Shown here one piece after another: positions 52,665-61,361 of a stretch of 64,000 nt of DNA. How positions within the stretch are numbered: position 1 is the first letter of the stretch; each line of letters begins with the position of its first letter. The DNA is from Bacillota bacterium (GTDB lineage: Bacteria; Bacillota; Clostridia; Lachnospirales; Lachnospiraceae), in the NCBI GenBank assembly GCA_023409535.1, contig JAEYGZ010000027.1, forward strand, positions 186,001 through 250,000, given 5' to 3'. A program made the translations under genes and the position numbers. Below the pieces are notes generated by a model, which ran no database searches, was not told the DNA's origin, and worked only from the letters and a program-made list of their open reading frames with translations.

Positions 52665-54636
52665 AAAGATTGACGGTTCGAACGCGGCAGAAGTGACATT
52701 ACGGAACGGACTTAGCAGTGATATTGCAAAGAGCGCAATAGAGGAATTATGTCTGGCATTCGGTCAGATGTACGGCAGCAGAATATCTCTTGCGGATAGT
52801 GATGCAGCATATGAAGCTGCGGAGACCGGTATTTATTTTAAGCTGGATAAAACCCTTTCTCTGGGGCAGGATGGCTACCATATCAAATGCAGCCGGGGAA
52901 AATGTACAATTACCGCATCAGGGGAAGCGGGCATATTATACGGTACCTTTGCATTGCTTCGCAAGCTGCAGGTTGAACAGGCTGCGGATCTTGGGGTATT
53001 TGTCTGGGAAGCGGAAAAGGTGCCTGCCAATGCAATTCGAATGCTGAATCATTGGGATAACATTGATGGCAAAATCGAGAGAGGATACTCCGGCAAATCC
53101 TTCTTCTTTCAGAATGAGGAAATACTGGTAAATGACCGCACGAAGGCTTATGTCAGGATGATTGCTTCCGTGGGGATCAATGCGCTGACCATCAATAATG
53201 TCAATGTGAAGGGCGCGGCTACCGAGCTTATCTCAGACCGTTATTATGCAAGGCTGAAGGAGCTGTCCAAGCTGTTTGCCGCTTATGGAATAAAGCTGTA
53301 TCTGAGTATCAATTTCGCAGCGCCTATTGATCTGGGCGGCCTTACCACAGCAGATCCCTGCGATAGTCAGGTAGGTGACTGGTGGAATAAGAAAGCCAAA
53401 GAAATCTGGGAAAAGCTTCCTCTTCTTGGCGGCTTCCTGGTGAAAGCAGATTCTGAGGGAAGATCCGGCCCCTTTACCTATGGCAGAACCCATGCAGACG
53501 GTGCCAATATGCTGGCACGGGCAGTTAAGCCTCACGGCGGACTGGTAATCTGGCGCTGCTTTGTTTATAACTGTCAGCAGGATTGGAGAGATTTAAAAAC
53601 CGACCGGGCAAGAGCGGGCTATGATAATTTCATGCCAATTGACGGAAAGTTCGCGGATAATGTTATCCTGCAGATTAAGAACGGTCCCATGGATTTTCAG
53701 GTTCGTGAGCCCGTATCCCCTCTATTTGGCGGATTAAAGAAAACCAATATGATGCTTGAGGTTCAAATCGCCCAGGAATATACGGGTCAGCAGAAGCATG
53801 TGTGCTATCTCATTCCCTGGTTTAAGGAGATTCTTGCTTTTAACACCCATTGCAATAAGGAGCAAGGAACAATTACCGACCTTGTAAGCGGTAAAACCTA
53901 TGGCAATCAATTAGGCGGTATGGTTGCAGTCACTAACACGGGAAATGATATTAATTGGACCGGTCATGATCTGGCAGCAGTGAACCTGTACGGCTTCGGA
54001 AGGCTTGCCTTTGATATGACGCTTAGCTCAGAGGACATTGCAGAAGAATGGATCAGCCAGACCTTTGGCCACAACGGTAAGGTTCAGGAGAATGTGATGA
54101 AGATTCTTATGATGTCCTGGCCCACCTATGAAAAATACACTTCACCCCTGGGCATCGGCTGGATGGTAAAGCCCCACAGCCATTTCGGTCCGGATGTGGA
54201 CGGTTATGAATATGACCGCTGGGGGACTTATCATAAGGCAGATCACAAGGCGATCGGCTTAGACCGTACAATGAACGGGACCGGATATACCGGACAATAT
54301 AATGAGCCCTGGGCTTCCATCTATGCGGATGTAAAGCGCTGCCCCGAGGAACTGTTATTATTCTTCCATCGTGTGGAATATGATTATGTGCTCTCTACCG
54401 GCAAGACTGTCCTTCAGCATATCTATGATACTCATTTTGAAGGAGCAGAAGATGCCAAGCTGTTTGTTCAGCTTTGGGAAGAGCTGCGGGGTCAGGTTGA
54501 GGAAGAAGCATATGAGAGAGTGCTTAAGAGGCTGAATTTCCAGAAAGAGCATGCGAAGGAATGGTGTGACGTGATCAATTCCTATTTCTATCGCAAGACC
54601 CTGATTCCGGATGCGCAGGGAAGAACATTATATTAA
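52609..54636 (+). CDS. GH67 alpha-glucuronidase
   Basis: 675 residues. The start at ATG 52609 has GGGGAGG at good distance, inside the GH3 gene. The family domains are present: AWLQYRKI near the start, HWDNIDGKIERGYSGKSFF (about 145-163), GINALTINNVN, and a barrel with catalytic acids in the region KADSEGRSGPF and VIWRCFVYNCQQDWR. Intracellular alpha-glucuronidase that removes (4-O-methyl)-glucuronate from the non-reducing end of xylo-oligosaccharides. The product enters the UxuA pathway, fitting this operon. Confidence 0.93.
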   Translation: MKKGMVMNMEFTKAWLQYRKIDGSNAAEVTLRNGLSSDIAKSAIEELCLAFGQMYGSRISLADSDAAYEAAETGIYFKLDKTLSLGQDGYHIKCSRGKCTITASGEAGILYGTFALLRKLQVEQAADLGVFVWEAEKVPANAIRMLNHWDNIDGKIERGYSGKSFFFQNEEILVNDRTKAYVRMIASVGINALTINNVNVKGAATELISDRYYARLKELSKLFAAYGIKLYLSINFAAPIDLGGLTTADPCDSQVGDWWNKKAKEIWEKLPLLGGFLVKADSEGRSGPFTYGRTHADGANMLARAVKPHGGLVIWRCFVYNCQQDWRDLKTDRARAGYDNFMPIDGKFADNVILQIKNGPMDFQVREPVSPLFGGLKKTNMMLEVQIAQEYTGQQKHVCYLIPWFKEILAFNTHCNKEQGTITDLVSGKTYGNQLGGMVAVTNTGNDINWTGHDLAAVNLYGFGRLAFDMTLSSEDIAEEWISQTFGHNGKVQENVMKILMMSWPTYEKYTSPLGIGWMVKPHSHFGPDVDGYEYDRWGTYHKADHKAIGLDRTMNGTGYTGQYNEPWASIYADVKRCPEELLLFFHRVEYDYVLSTGKTVLQHIYDTHFEGAEDAKLFVQLWEELRGQVEEEAYERVLKRLNFQKEHAKEWCDVINSYFYRKTLIPDAQGRTLY

Positions 54637-54640
54637 TGTG

Positions 54641-54693
54641 AATTGTCCCGCATAAGCATGCGGGTAAAATGTGAAGTGAAAGCTGCTTCACAT
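54641..54693. repeat. Second copy of the intergenic hairpin repeat
   Basis: TGTGAATT, then CCCGCAT-aagc-ATGCGGG, then AATGTGAAG...CTTCACATT, in the same order as in 59876-59976 and with the same TGAAAG loop piece. It lies between the GH67 and esterase genes. Confidence 0.5.
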
Positions 54694-54697
54694 TAGA

Positions 54698-54719
54698 GGA
54701 ATAACAAAATCGGTTATTC
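54698..54719 (+). repeat. Hairpin in the gap before the esterase gene
   Basis: GAATAAC (54698-54704) pairs with GTTATTC (54713-54719), with an 8-base loop. It lies directly before the start region of the esterase gene and could affect translation or partial termination. No long T tract. Confidence 0.4.
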
Positions 54720-54740
54720 TTTATGACGGGAGGTAGTACT

Positions 54741-56591
54741 GTGGAAGAAGCAGGACTTAGGCTTGCGCCTATTTTTTCAGACGGAATGATATTGCAGAGG
54801 GATACCTGTAACCATATCTACGGATCGGATACAAAGGCATCCTTGATAACCATAGCGTTTATGAAGCAGGAATTTCAAGCGAAAGCCGGAGAGAACGGCA
54901 CGTTTGATGTTGTGCTGCCGGGAGTGGCTGCCGGCGGACCTTATGAGTTAACGGTAAAGGGCAGCAGTGAGATAACCATTTCCGATCTATATTTCGGAGA
55001 TGTCTATCTTCTGACCGGACAGTCCAATATGCAGCTGCCTATTCGAAGAGTTCTGGATGTCTCCCAGGAGGAGGTATCCCGTACCCATGAACCTTTCATC
55101 AGACAGTATTTGATGCCTCCGGCCTTTTATTTTAAGGAACCGTTAAAGGAAATGTATGCCGGCATCTGGAAGCAGGCAGCAGGAGAGGACCTGCAGGAGT
55201 TTAGTGCGGCCGGATATTTCTTTGCCAAGGAAATTAAGGAAGCATATCAGGTACCGGTGGGACTGATATTGACCGCAGCAGGCGGCAGCAGTATTGAAGC
55301 CTGGATGAGTCCGGATTCTTTAGCGCAGTTCGGAGACTATGAGAAGCAGATCAGGGATTTTAAGGATCCTGCATACTTCGAAGCTTATATCAGGCAGCAG
55401 CAGGATACAGCGGATGCATGGATACGGCAGATCATGGATGGGGAGGGCAGGATCGATTCGGAAAACTACAGGCAGTGGAATACCTGTAAGGTTCCGTCAC
55501 TGGTTTCTGACTATACCTCTGAACCTTTTTATGGCTCGGTATATTTATGCCGGGAGGTAATCCTGAAGGAGGAGCCTGTGCAGGAGGATGCTTTTCTGTA
55601 TCTGGGGAGTATCATTGATGCGGATCAGGTCTGGATCAACGGAGAGCTCATCGGCAGAACGGAGTACCGCTATCCCCCCAGAAAATATCCCTTTTCTAAG
55701 AATGTATTAAGAAAAGGCAGCAATCTGATTGTGGTTCGTATCCTGATCAACGGCGGTAACGGCGGAACCATAGCGGAAAAACCGTACCATCTCCTCTGTA
55801 ACGGAATAAAATATGACTTAAGCGGTGAGTGGCATTATAAAATCGGAAAGAGAGCGGATACAGCCCGGCCGGAGGTATTATTTCCGCCGAAGCTTCCCAC
55901 CTGTTTCTATAATACGGTTGAGATTCCGCTGTCCAGAATGTCAATCAAGGGTATTCTATGGTATCAGGGAGAGAGTAACACGGAAGCTCCCGAGGATTAT
56001 GCGGATAAATTCTCAGTCATGGTTCGTGACTGGCGCAGGCTGTACGGCTGGGAGGTTCCGTTTCTTTATGTGCAGCTGGCAAACTACCGGGAGCCTTTGA
56101 ATACCCTGGAGGACACCGGCTGGGCTGAGCTTCGGGATCAACAGAGAAGTAATTTGTCCCTGCCGAAGGTGGCTATGGCTGTAATATTTGATGTCGGGGA
56201 GCATAACGATCTTCATCCCCAGAATAAGAAGATGGTGGGGGTTCGGCTGGCGAAGGCTGCAGATCATCTGATTTATGGCAAGACGGAGGAATACAGCGGA
56301 CCGGTTCCGTTATTTGCTGTTGCAGAGGGGGCAAAGGCGAAGCTCTTTTTCGAACATTTGGAGTATTCAGATGCTGCGCAGGAGCTTGGTAATTTTGAAC
56401 TGGCAGGAGAAGACGGTATCTTCCATACTGCGCAGGCTCACCGTGAAGGCAAAGAGGTAATTGTGTTCAGTGGCAGGGTTACGGTTCCGGCGCAGGTTCG
56501 GTACGCCTGGTGTGACAGTCCCGGGAAGATTGATTTTTATAATGAGGCAGGCCTGCCTGCCGCAGGTTTTCGGATGAAGGTTGGTAATTAA
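54741..56591 (+). CDS. Sialate O-acetylesterase-like SGNH acetylesterase
   Basis: 616 residues. The start is GTG 54741 with GGGAGG seven bases upstream; the in-frame ATG at 54723 has no site of its own. SGNH core: nucleophile Ser95 in TGQSNMQ, an inserted beta-sandwich domain (about 230-390), and a GILWYQGESNT block with the oxyanion Asn/Glu. The catalytic His is presumably in EHNDLHPQNK. No signal peptide. Related enzymes remove acetyl groups from xylan or sialic acid. As the last gene of the glucuronoxylan operon it likely deacetylates xylo-oligosaccharides. Confidence 0.88.
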   Translation: MEEAGLRLAPIFSDGMILQRDTCNHIYGSDTKASLITIAFMKQEFQAKAGENGTFDVVLPGVAAGGPYELTVKGSSEITISDLYFGDVYLLTGQSNMQLPIRRVLDVSQEEVSRTHEPFIRQYLMPPAFYFKEPLKEMYAGIWKQAAGEDLQEFSAAGYFFAKEIKEAYQVPVGLILTAAGGSSIEAWMSPDSLAQFGDYEKQIRDFKDPAYFEAYIRQQQDTADAWIRQIMDGEGRIDSENYRQWNTCKVPSLVSDYTSEPFYGSVYLCREVILKEEPVQEDAFLYLGSIIDADQVWINGELIGRTEYRYPPRKYPFSKNVLRKGSNLIVVRILINGGNGGTIAEKPYHLLCNGIKYDLSGEWHYKIGKRADTARPEVLFPPKLPTCFYNTVEIPLSRMSIKGILWYQGESNTEAPEDYADKFSVMVRDWRRLYGWEVPFLYVQLANYREPLNTLEDTGWAELRDQQRSNLSLPKVAMAVIFDVGEHNDLHPQNKKMVGVRLAKAADHLIYGKTEEYSGPVPLFAVAEGAKAKLFFEHLEYSDAAQELGNFELAGEDGIFHTAQAHREGKEVIVFSGRVTVPAQVRYAWCDSPGKIDFYNEAGLPAAGFRMKVGN

Positions 56592-56642
56592 TAAAAATTT
56601 TCACTGTTTTACCATATTCTTGACATAGTACAAACGTAGAAT

Positions 56643-56680
56643 GGGTTCAAGTGTTGTGATAATGCTTGAACTCATTTTTT
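56643..56680 (+). terminator. Terminator after the glucuronoxylan operon
   Basis: GGGTTCAAG (56643-56651) pairs with CTTGAACTC (56665-56673, one wobble). ATTTTTT follows. Confidence 0.8.
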
Positions 56681-56771
56681 ATTCGTCATGGTGAGATGTA
56701 GGCCTAACATGCACTCCGGTGATGACGAACGGTAACCTGTTGACCCAGAATGTGCGAGGAGTGAATACATA

Positions 56772-58877
56772 ATGAAAAAAAGAATACTGCAAACGCTTCC
56801 ATTTATGCAGTTTGTAACAATGTTGTTTATTGCTTTCGGAATGACGGCCTGGTGGAATCCGGCCACTGCGATGGCGGGTGAGGTAACAACCGTCACGGCA
56901 CCGGTATCTCTTCAGATCTATATTAACAAATATCCTGATAAGACTACCTATGGTACCGGTGAAAGCCTGGATTTTACGGGAATGATTGTGGAAAGCGTGA
57001 ATGCAGACGGAACGATCACCCAGGTAACAGATTATACCACAACGGGCTATGACAGCAGTAAGATCGGAAGCCAGATAGTATACATAAACTATCAGAATAA
57101 TACGGCATCTATTCCCATATCGGTTGTACCCGGTAAGGTTAGCACAATTACAGTGAAAAGCAGCGCAGCTTCTTATACCTTAAGCTGGAATGCATCACCC
57201 GATGTTACCAGATATGAGATCTACCGTCTTGAGCCTGCCACCGGAACCTATCTGCTTGTGACGACTACTACGGATCTCAGCGTGACCTTTCAATATCCCC
57301 TGGGAACGGTCCACAGCTATCAGATCAGGGCTGTCAAGGAGTTATACGGCGTAATTACCGCCGGTGTATTCTCCGATCCTGTTCAGGCGGCAACCAGTCC
57401 GAATGCTGTAACAGGACTGAGCTTAGCTGCTGCCGATGTTCAGTCCATACAGATCTCCTGGGCACCGGTCCTTGGCGCAACCGGCTATAGCGTTTATCGT
57501 AAGACTGCCGGCACCGGAGATTTTGTCCGGGTAGGTGATACTGTTACTGCGAATTATACGGATACCGGGTTGAAAGCCGGTACCGCTTATCAATATAAGG
57601 TAAGTGCGTACGTAATCAATAGTACCTTTTCAGGAGAAGCCTCCACGGTATTGGACACCAGCACCAGGGTGGCACAGGCGGTTCTGAAGCTAAAGGCAGG
57701 AGAGGAAAGGGCCAGACTGACCTGGGCTGCAGTAAGCGGTGCCGATTCCTATGATATCTACATGGAGGATATGTCAGGTACGAAAGCTCTGCTTGCAACC
57801 AATGCAGGCAGCACAAACAGTATCTATATCGCAGAAGATCTGACCGTCGGTGAAACCTATCAATTTTCTGTAGTTGCACGCCGTCAATATAATAATGCGG
57901 AATATAACGGAGCACCTTCCCAGCTGCAGACGGTAACCATATCAGAGGTCGCAGCGACCAGCACGGCAGCAAAGCTTTTTGCGGATGATGCCGCATTTAA
58001 GAAATCAAAGGCTTACACAGATACCGCCTTCTTAAAGAATAATCTGGACTTCAAAAAAAGCCTCATCATCCCAGGAATAGTATCCACGAATGTGGGAGGC
58101 TTTGTCAGCACCGGTATGTGTCCTCAGGGAATTACCTTTGCGAAGAACTACCTGTTAATGACTGCTTATGATCTTGCCGGGGAAGAAAATTCTGTAATCT
58201 ATGTAATGGATAAATCCTCGAAGAAGCTGTTAACCACCCTTGTACTTCCTACCAATGCACATGTAGGGGGTATTGCCTTCGACGGAAAATATGTCTGGCT
58301 GACTACCGGAACCAAGGTTTCCAGCGTACCCTACGCTGATATCCAGAAAGCGGCAAAGGCAGGAGATGCTTACGCAAATGTTGAGTTTCTCTCTGTAAAT
58401 AAGGTCGGTATATCCGCATCCTATATCGCTTACTATGCCGATAGGCTTTGGGTAGGCTCCTATGATGAGTTAAATACCACCAAGATGTACAGCTATGATA
58501 TCTACGATTTTGGTGATTCTGTATCGCTGGAAGTAGCAGATACGGTGATTATGCCAACCAGAGTTCAGGGAGTTACCTTTACCGAGGACGGCGATTTGAT
58601 CGTCTCCCGTTCCTGCCAGTTGTATCAGGGGCTTCGCGGCTATCTGCGCCAGATCGATGTATATCATCCGGATCTGGAGAAGGAGGTTACGGAGGAAATA
58701 TCACTGGGCGACAGCTTAAATACCATTATTATGCCTTCCATGAATGAGGGAATTGCTCTGGATGGATCAAGGGTTTATGTGCTGTTTGAATCCGGTGCAT
58801 TCGCAAATGCTTCCTATCCTGTAGACCGTATTTTAGCCTTTAAGCTCACATCAATTCTTACACCTGCAAAGAAATAG
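56772..58877 (+). CDS. Secreted Ig-like/fibronectin type III protein with C-terminal propeller-like domain
   Basis: 701 residues. Signal peptide (helix at 13-25, cleavage likely after AMA at 35). A bacterial Ig-like group 3 domain (about 50-120, IYINKYPDKTTYGTGESLDF), then three fibronectin type III modules (about 120-390) with repeated ISWAPVLGATGYSVYRK and TDTGLKAGTAYQYKVSAY patterns. The last 280 residues repeat YVWLTTG/LWVGSYD-type strands as in beta-propellers. No dockerin or anchoring motif is seen. It may bind carbohydrate or act on the wall; activity is unknown. Confidence 0.8.
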   Translation: MKKRILQTLPFMQFVTMLFIAFGMTAWWNPATAMAGEVTTVTAPVSLQIYINKYPDKTTYGTGESLDFTGMIVESVNADGTITQVTDYTTTGYDSSKIGSQIVYINYQNNTASIPISVVPGKVSTITVKSSAASYTLSWNASPDVTRYEIYRLEPATGTYLLVTTTTDLSVTFQYPLGTVHSYQIRAVKELYGVITAGVFSDPVQAATSPNAVTGLSLAAADVQSIQISWAPVLGATGYSVYRKTAGTGDFVRVGDTVTANYTDTGLKAGTAYQYKVSAYVINSTFSGEASTVLDTSTRVAQAVLKLKAGEERARLTWAAVSGADSYDIYMEDMSGTKALLATNAGSTNSIYIAEDLTVGETYQFSVVARRQYNNAEYNGAPSQLQTVTISEVAATSTAAKLFADDAAFKKSKAYTDTAFLKNNLDFKKSLIIPGIVSTNVGGFVSTGMCPQGITFAKNYLLMTAYDLAGEENSVIYVMDKSSKKLLTTLVLPTNAHVGGIAFDGKYVWLTTGTKVSSVPYADIQKAAKAGDAYANVEFLSVNKVGISASYIAYYADRLWVGSYDELNTTKMYSYDIYDFGDSVSLEVADTVIMPTRVQGVTFTEDGDLIVSRSCQLYQGLRGYLRQIDVYHPDLEKEVTEEISLGDSLNTIIMPSMNEGIALDGSRVYVLFESGAFANASYPVDRILAFKLTSILTPAKK

Positions 58878-58891
58878 CAGGTAATACGCGG

Positions 58892-59779
58892 TCACTCATT
58901 TAAATAACGCAGTGTTTTTAACCCTTCCTTCATTAAGTTTTGTACGGTGTGATTGTGGGAACGGCAGATACGTTTCAGGCCGAAGAGCCGTTCAGGATCC
59001 TTGTTGATCATATTGACGCCGTAGGTAGCAGACAGAGTGGCTTTAAAACCTAACTTTTTAATTATTTTCTCCGTCTCGTCATTATATTTGCCATAGGGAT
59101 AGGTAAAGGTGGTGGGAGTGATATTGATTGTGGCGGCGATTTGATCCTGGAGCTTCAGGATATCTTCGGTTAAAAGCTGTTCATAATGGGAAATGGTCTC
59201 GTTTACCTTCTGATAACAGCCGTAACGTCCATTGCAGATTTTATGGAGATTATAGGTGTGGTTCTGAATCTCTACCAGACCGGATTCCTGCATCTGTTTT
59301 ACTTGGTTCCAGGTGACGAAGGCATAACTGATGTTGTTGTCCACAACCCTTGAAAAATCGTCCACGGTTTTACCGACCACAGACAGCACGATTTTCATAT
59401 TATACTTTTGCAGTAATGGAAAGACATTTTTATAGGTACTAAGATATCCGTCATCAATGGTAAGGATCACCGGTTTATCCGGCAGATCCTTATCGTTATA
59501 TACATAGTCAATCAGATCGGCCATAGTAATGGTTGTATACCCATTTTCGGACAGATAGTTCAGATCGCTTTCAAATTCATAGGGTGAGACAACATCTTTA
59601 CCGAGATTCGTATTCTTCACCTGATGATACATGAATATCGGAACGCAGACAGCTTCCTGTGTTGAGGATACGGCATGGCTTTCAATAATGTTTCTTGTGA
59701 TGGACAGCATCAATATTGCAAAAATCAAAACTAAGATAATTGCTTTACTGAAACGGATATAGTTGAATTTTAGCTTCAT
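58892..59779 (-). CDS. Polysaccharide deacetylase (NodB-like), membrane-anchored
   Basis: 295 residues. An N-terminal membrane helix (residues about 12-28) anchors it outside the cell. The NodB domain shows TIDDGYLSTY (motif 1 with the metal and base Asp), the His pair in EIQNHTYNLH (motif 2) and TFTYPYGKYND (motif 3). The family deacetylates peptidoglycan (PgdA/PdaA) or chitin-like polymers. It converges closely on the Fn3 gene with 14 bases between stops. Confidence 0.9.
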   Translation of the reverse strand: MKLKFNYIRFSKAIILVLIFAILMLSITRNIIESHAVSSTQEAVCVPIFMYHQVKNTNLGKDVVSPYEFESDLNYLSENGYTTITMADLIDYVYNDKDLPDKPVILTIDDGYLSTYKNVFPLLQKYNMKIVLSVVGKTVDDFSRVVDNNISYAFVTWNQVKQMQESGLVEIQNHTYNLHKICNGRYGCYQKVNETISHYEQLLTEDILKLQDQIAATINITPTTFTYPYGKYNDETEKIIKKLGFKATLSATYGVNMINKDPERLFGLKRICRSHNHTVQNLMKEGLKTLRYLNE

Positions 59780-60096
59780 AAGGAACCGCCTAATATGATT
59801 TGTTACTATTCTATGTTTGAATAGAGTAGAAATGTATGAAACATGGGATGGATATTGAGGCAGTTATGGTGTATAGTGTGAATTATAAAAAGCATAATTC
59901 ATACGTTGAATTTATGCATGCGAGCAAGTCGCATGCGTGGACGCTAGTGTGAATTATTGAAAGGCATAATTCACACCTGAAAGTTTGTGCCTGTGTGATC
60001 CTAGCGTGCAGTTTGCACGCTGCGCAAACTAATTCAAAGATGCAGACATGTTCAGCCAGTGTGAAAATAAAAGGCAATTAAAAAGGAGCAGAATGC
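59780..60096. repeat. Intergenic hairpin cluster
   Basis: No gene is supported here. It contains GTGTGAATTAT...ATAATTCATAC (59876-59904), GCATGCGA/TCGCATGC (59916-59936), GTGTGAATTAT-tgaaaggc-ATAATTCACAC (59947-59976, 11-bp perfect arms) and AGTTTGC...GCAAACT (60010-60030). The two outer hairpins are copies of each other. A related group, with TGTGAATT, a GCATGCGGG hairpin and AATGTGAAG/CTTCACATT, lies in 54641-54693 behind the GH67 gene. Confidence 0.65.
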
Positions 60097-61185
60097 ATGC
60101 AGATACGGAATACGAGAATAGAGGACCTGGATACGGTCATGGACATCTATGACCAGGCCAGAGAATACATGAGACAGAATGGTAATCTAAATCAGTGGAT
60201 TAATGGTTATCCGCGCCGTGAATTGATTATGAAGGATATTGAGGAAAAATGCAGCTATGTTTGTGAAGATCAGGACAGGATTGTTTGTGTATTCCGGTTT
60301 ACGGCAGGCACGGATCCTACATATCTTAACATATATGAGGGACAGTGGTTAAATGACGAGCCTTACGGTGTTGTTCACAGGATAGCATCCGCCAGTCGCC
60401 AAAAGGGTGCCGCTTCCTACTGTCTTGACTGGTGTTTTGCACAAACTGGCAATATACGGATTGATACCCATGCGGATAATCATATTATGCAAAACCTTCT
60501 ACTGAAAAACGGCTATACCAGATGCGGCAATATCTATTTGGAGGACGGCGCACCCAGAATTGCGTTCCACAAGGTCAGCCCTATTACGACAGTTGTACTT
60601 GACATCGGTAATGTTCTTGCGCATTTTCGGTGGAGGGAATATCTTCAGGATTGCGGGTATGAAGAAGAAATCATCAGCCGGATTGCCAATGCCACGGTAC
60701 GTAATCCCTTCTGGAAGGAATGGGACAGAGGAGTGGAGGAAGAAGATAAGCTGATTGCCAGAAGCATTGCACAGGAACCCGGGCTTAAGGAGGAGATTAA
60801 TCGCTTCTTCCGTGAATTTCATCAGGTGGTGCTGGAATATGAGCACTCAGCTGATTTCGTGAAGCAGCTTAAGGCAAATGGTTATCGGGTATACCTGTTA
60901 TCGAACTACAGCGGGAAGCACTTTGAAATGCATTCTCCCTACTTCCGGTTTAAGGAGCATGTGGACGGCGGAATCATCTCTTATCAGGTTAAGCATATTA
61001 AGCCGGAGCCGGAGATTTATCAGGCATTGATTGACAAATATCAGATCAATCCCTCAGAGGCCGTATTCCTTGATGACCTTGCTGAGAATCTGGAAGGAGC
61101 GAAGCCTTTCGGGTTTCATACCATTCAGGTTGATAGTCATACTCAGGCGCTGGAGGACTTAAGAAAGCTTGGCGTGAGGATATAA
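60097..61185 (+). CDS. GNAT acetyltransferase-HAD hydrolase fusion
   Basis: 362 residues. Residues 1-160 are a GNAT fold (IRNTRIEDLDTVMDIYDQAR, acetyl-CoA stretch HRIASASRQKGAASYCLDW, NHIMQNLLLKNGY). Residues 164-362 are a HAD subfamily IA domain: nucleophile Asp169 in VVLDIGNVLAHF (Gly in place of the usual second Asp two positions on, as in the YihX/epoxide-hydrolase group), LLSNYS, HIKPEPEIYQ and VFLDDLAEN. The fusion suggests linked acylation and dephosphorylation or dehalogenation, unproven. AAGGAGC precedes the start. Confidence 0.85.
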   Translation: MQIRNTRIEDLDTVMDIYDQAREYMRQNGNLNQWINGYPRRELIMKDIEEKCSYVCEDQDRIVCVFRFTAGTDPTYLNIYEGQWLNDEPYGVVHRIASASRQKGAASYCLDWCFAQTGNIRIDTHADNHIMQNLLLKNGYTRCGNIYLEDGAPRIAFHKVSPITTVVLDIGNVLAHFRWREYLQDCGYEEEIISRIANATVRNPFWKEWDRGVEEEDKLIARSIAQEPGLKEEINRFFREFHQVVLEYEHSADFVKQLKANGYRVYLLSNYSGKHFEMHSPYFRFKEHVDGGIISYQVKHIKPEPEIYQALIDKYQINPSEAVFLDDLAENLEGAKPFGFHTIQVDSHTQALEDLRKLGVRI

Positions 61186-61274
61186 AAGGGAATGCCGGTA
61201 AGGATGCAATCTTGATAAAGTACGTATTGCCATAAAGAAGAAAGCTGGGTTATCTTAGCAGGTTGTATTAAAAG

Positions 61275-61330
61275 AAGCTGCCGCAGCAGAATATACCGTG
61301 ATTGGTGAATTCTGCTGCGGCAGCTTTTTA
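61275..61330. terminator. Bidirectional terminator
   Basis: An 18-bp stem (61275-61292 with 61309-61326), rich in GCCGCAGCAG, with TTTTTA on the plus side and AAAA-derived T on the minus side. It serves both convergent genes. Confidence 0.9.
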
Positions 61331-61361
61331 TATTATTTATCTGATCCTTTTCTATATTTAT

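Noticed and set aside
59883..60077. 64-codon minus-strand frame in the hairpin-rich gap
   Set aside because: It runs through palindromic repeats and has no ribosome binding site; the hairpins explain the region better.
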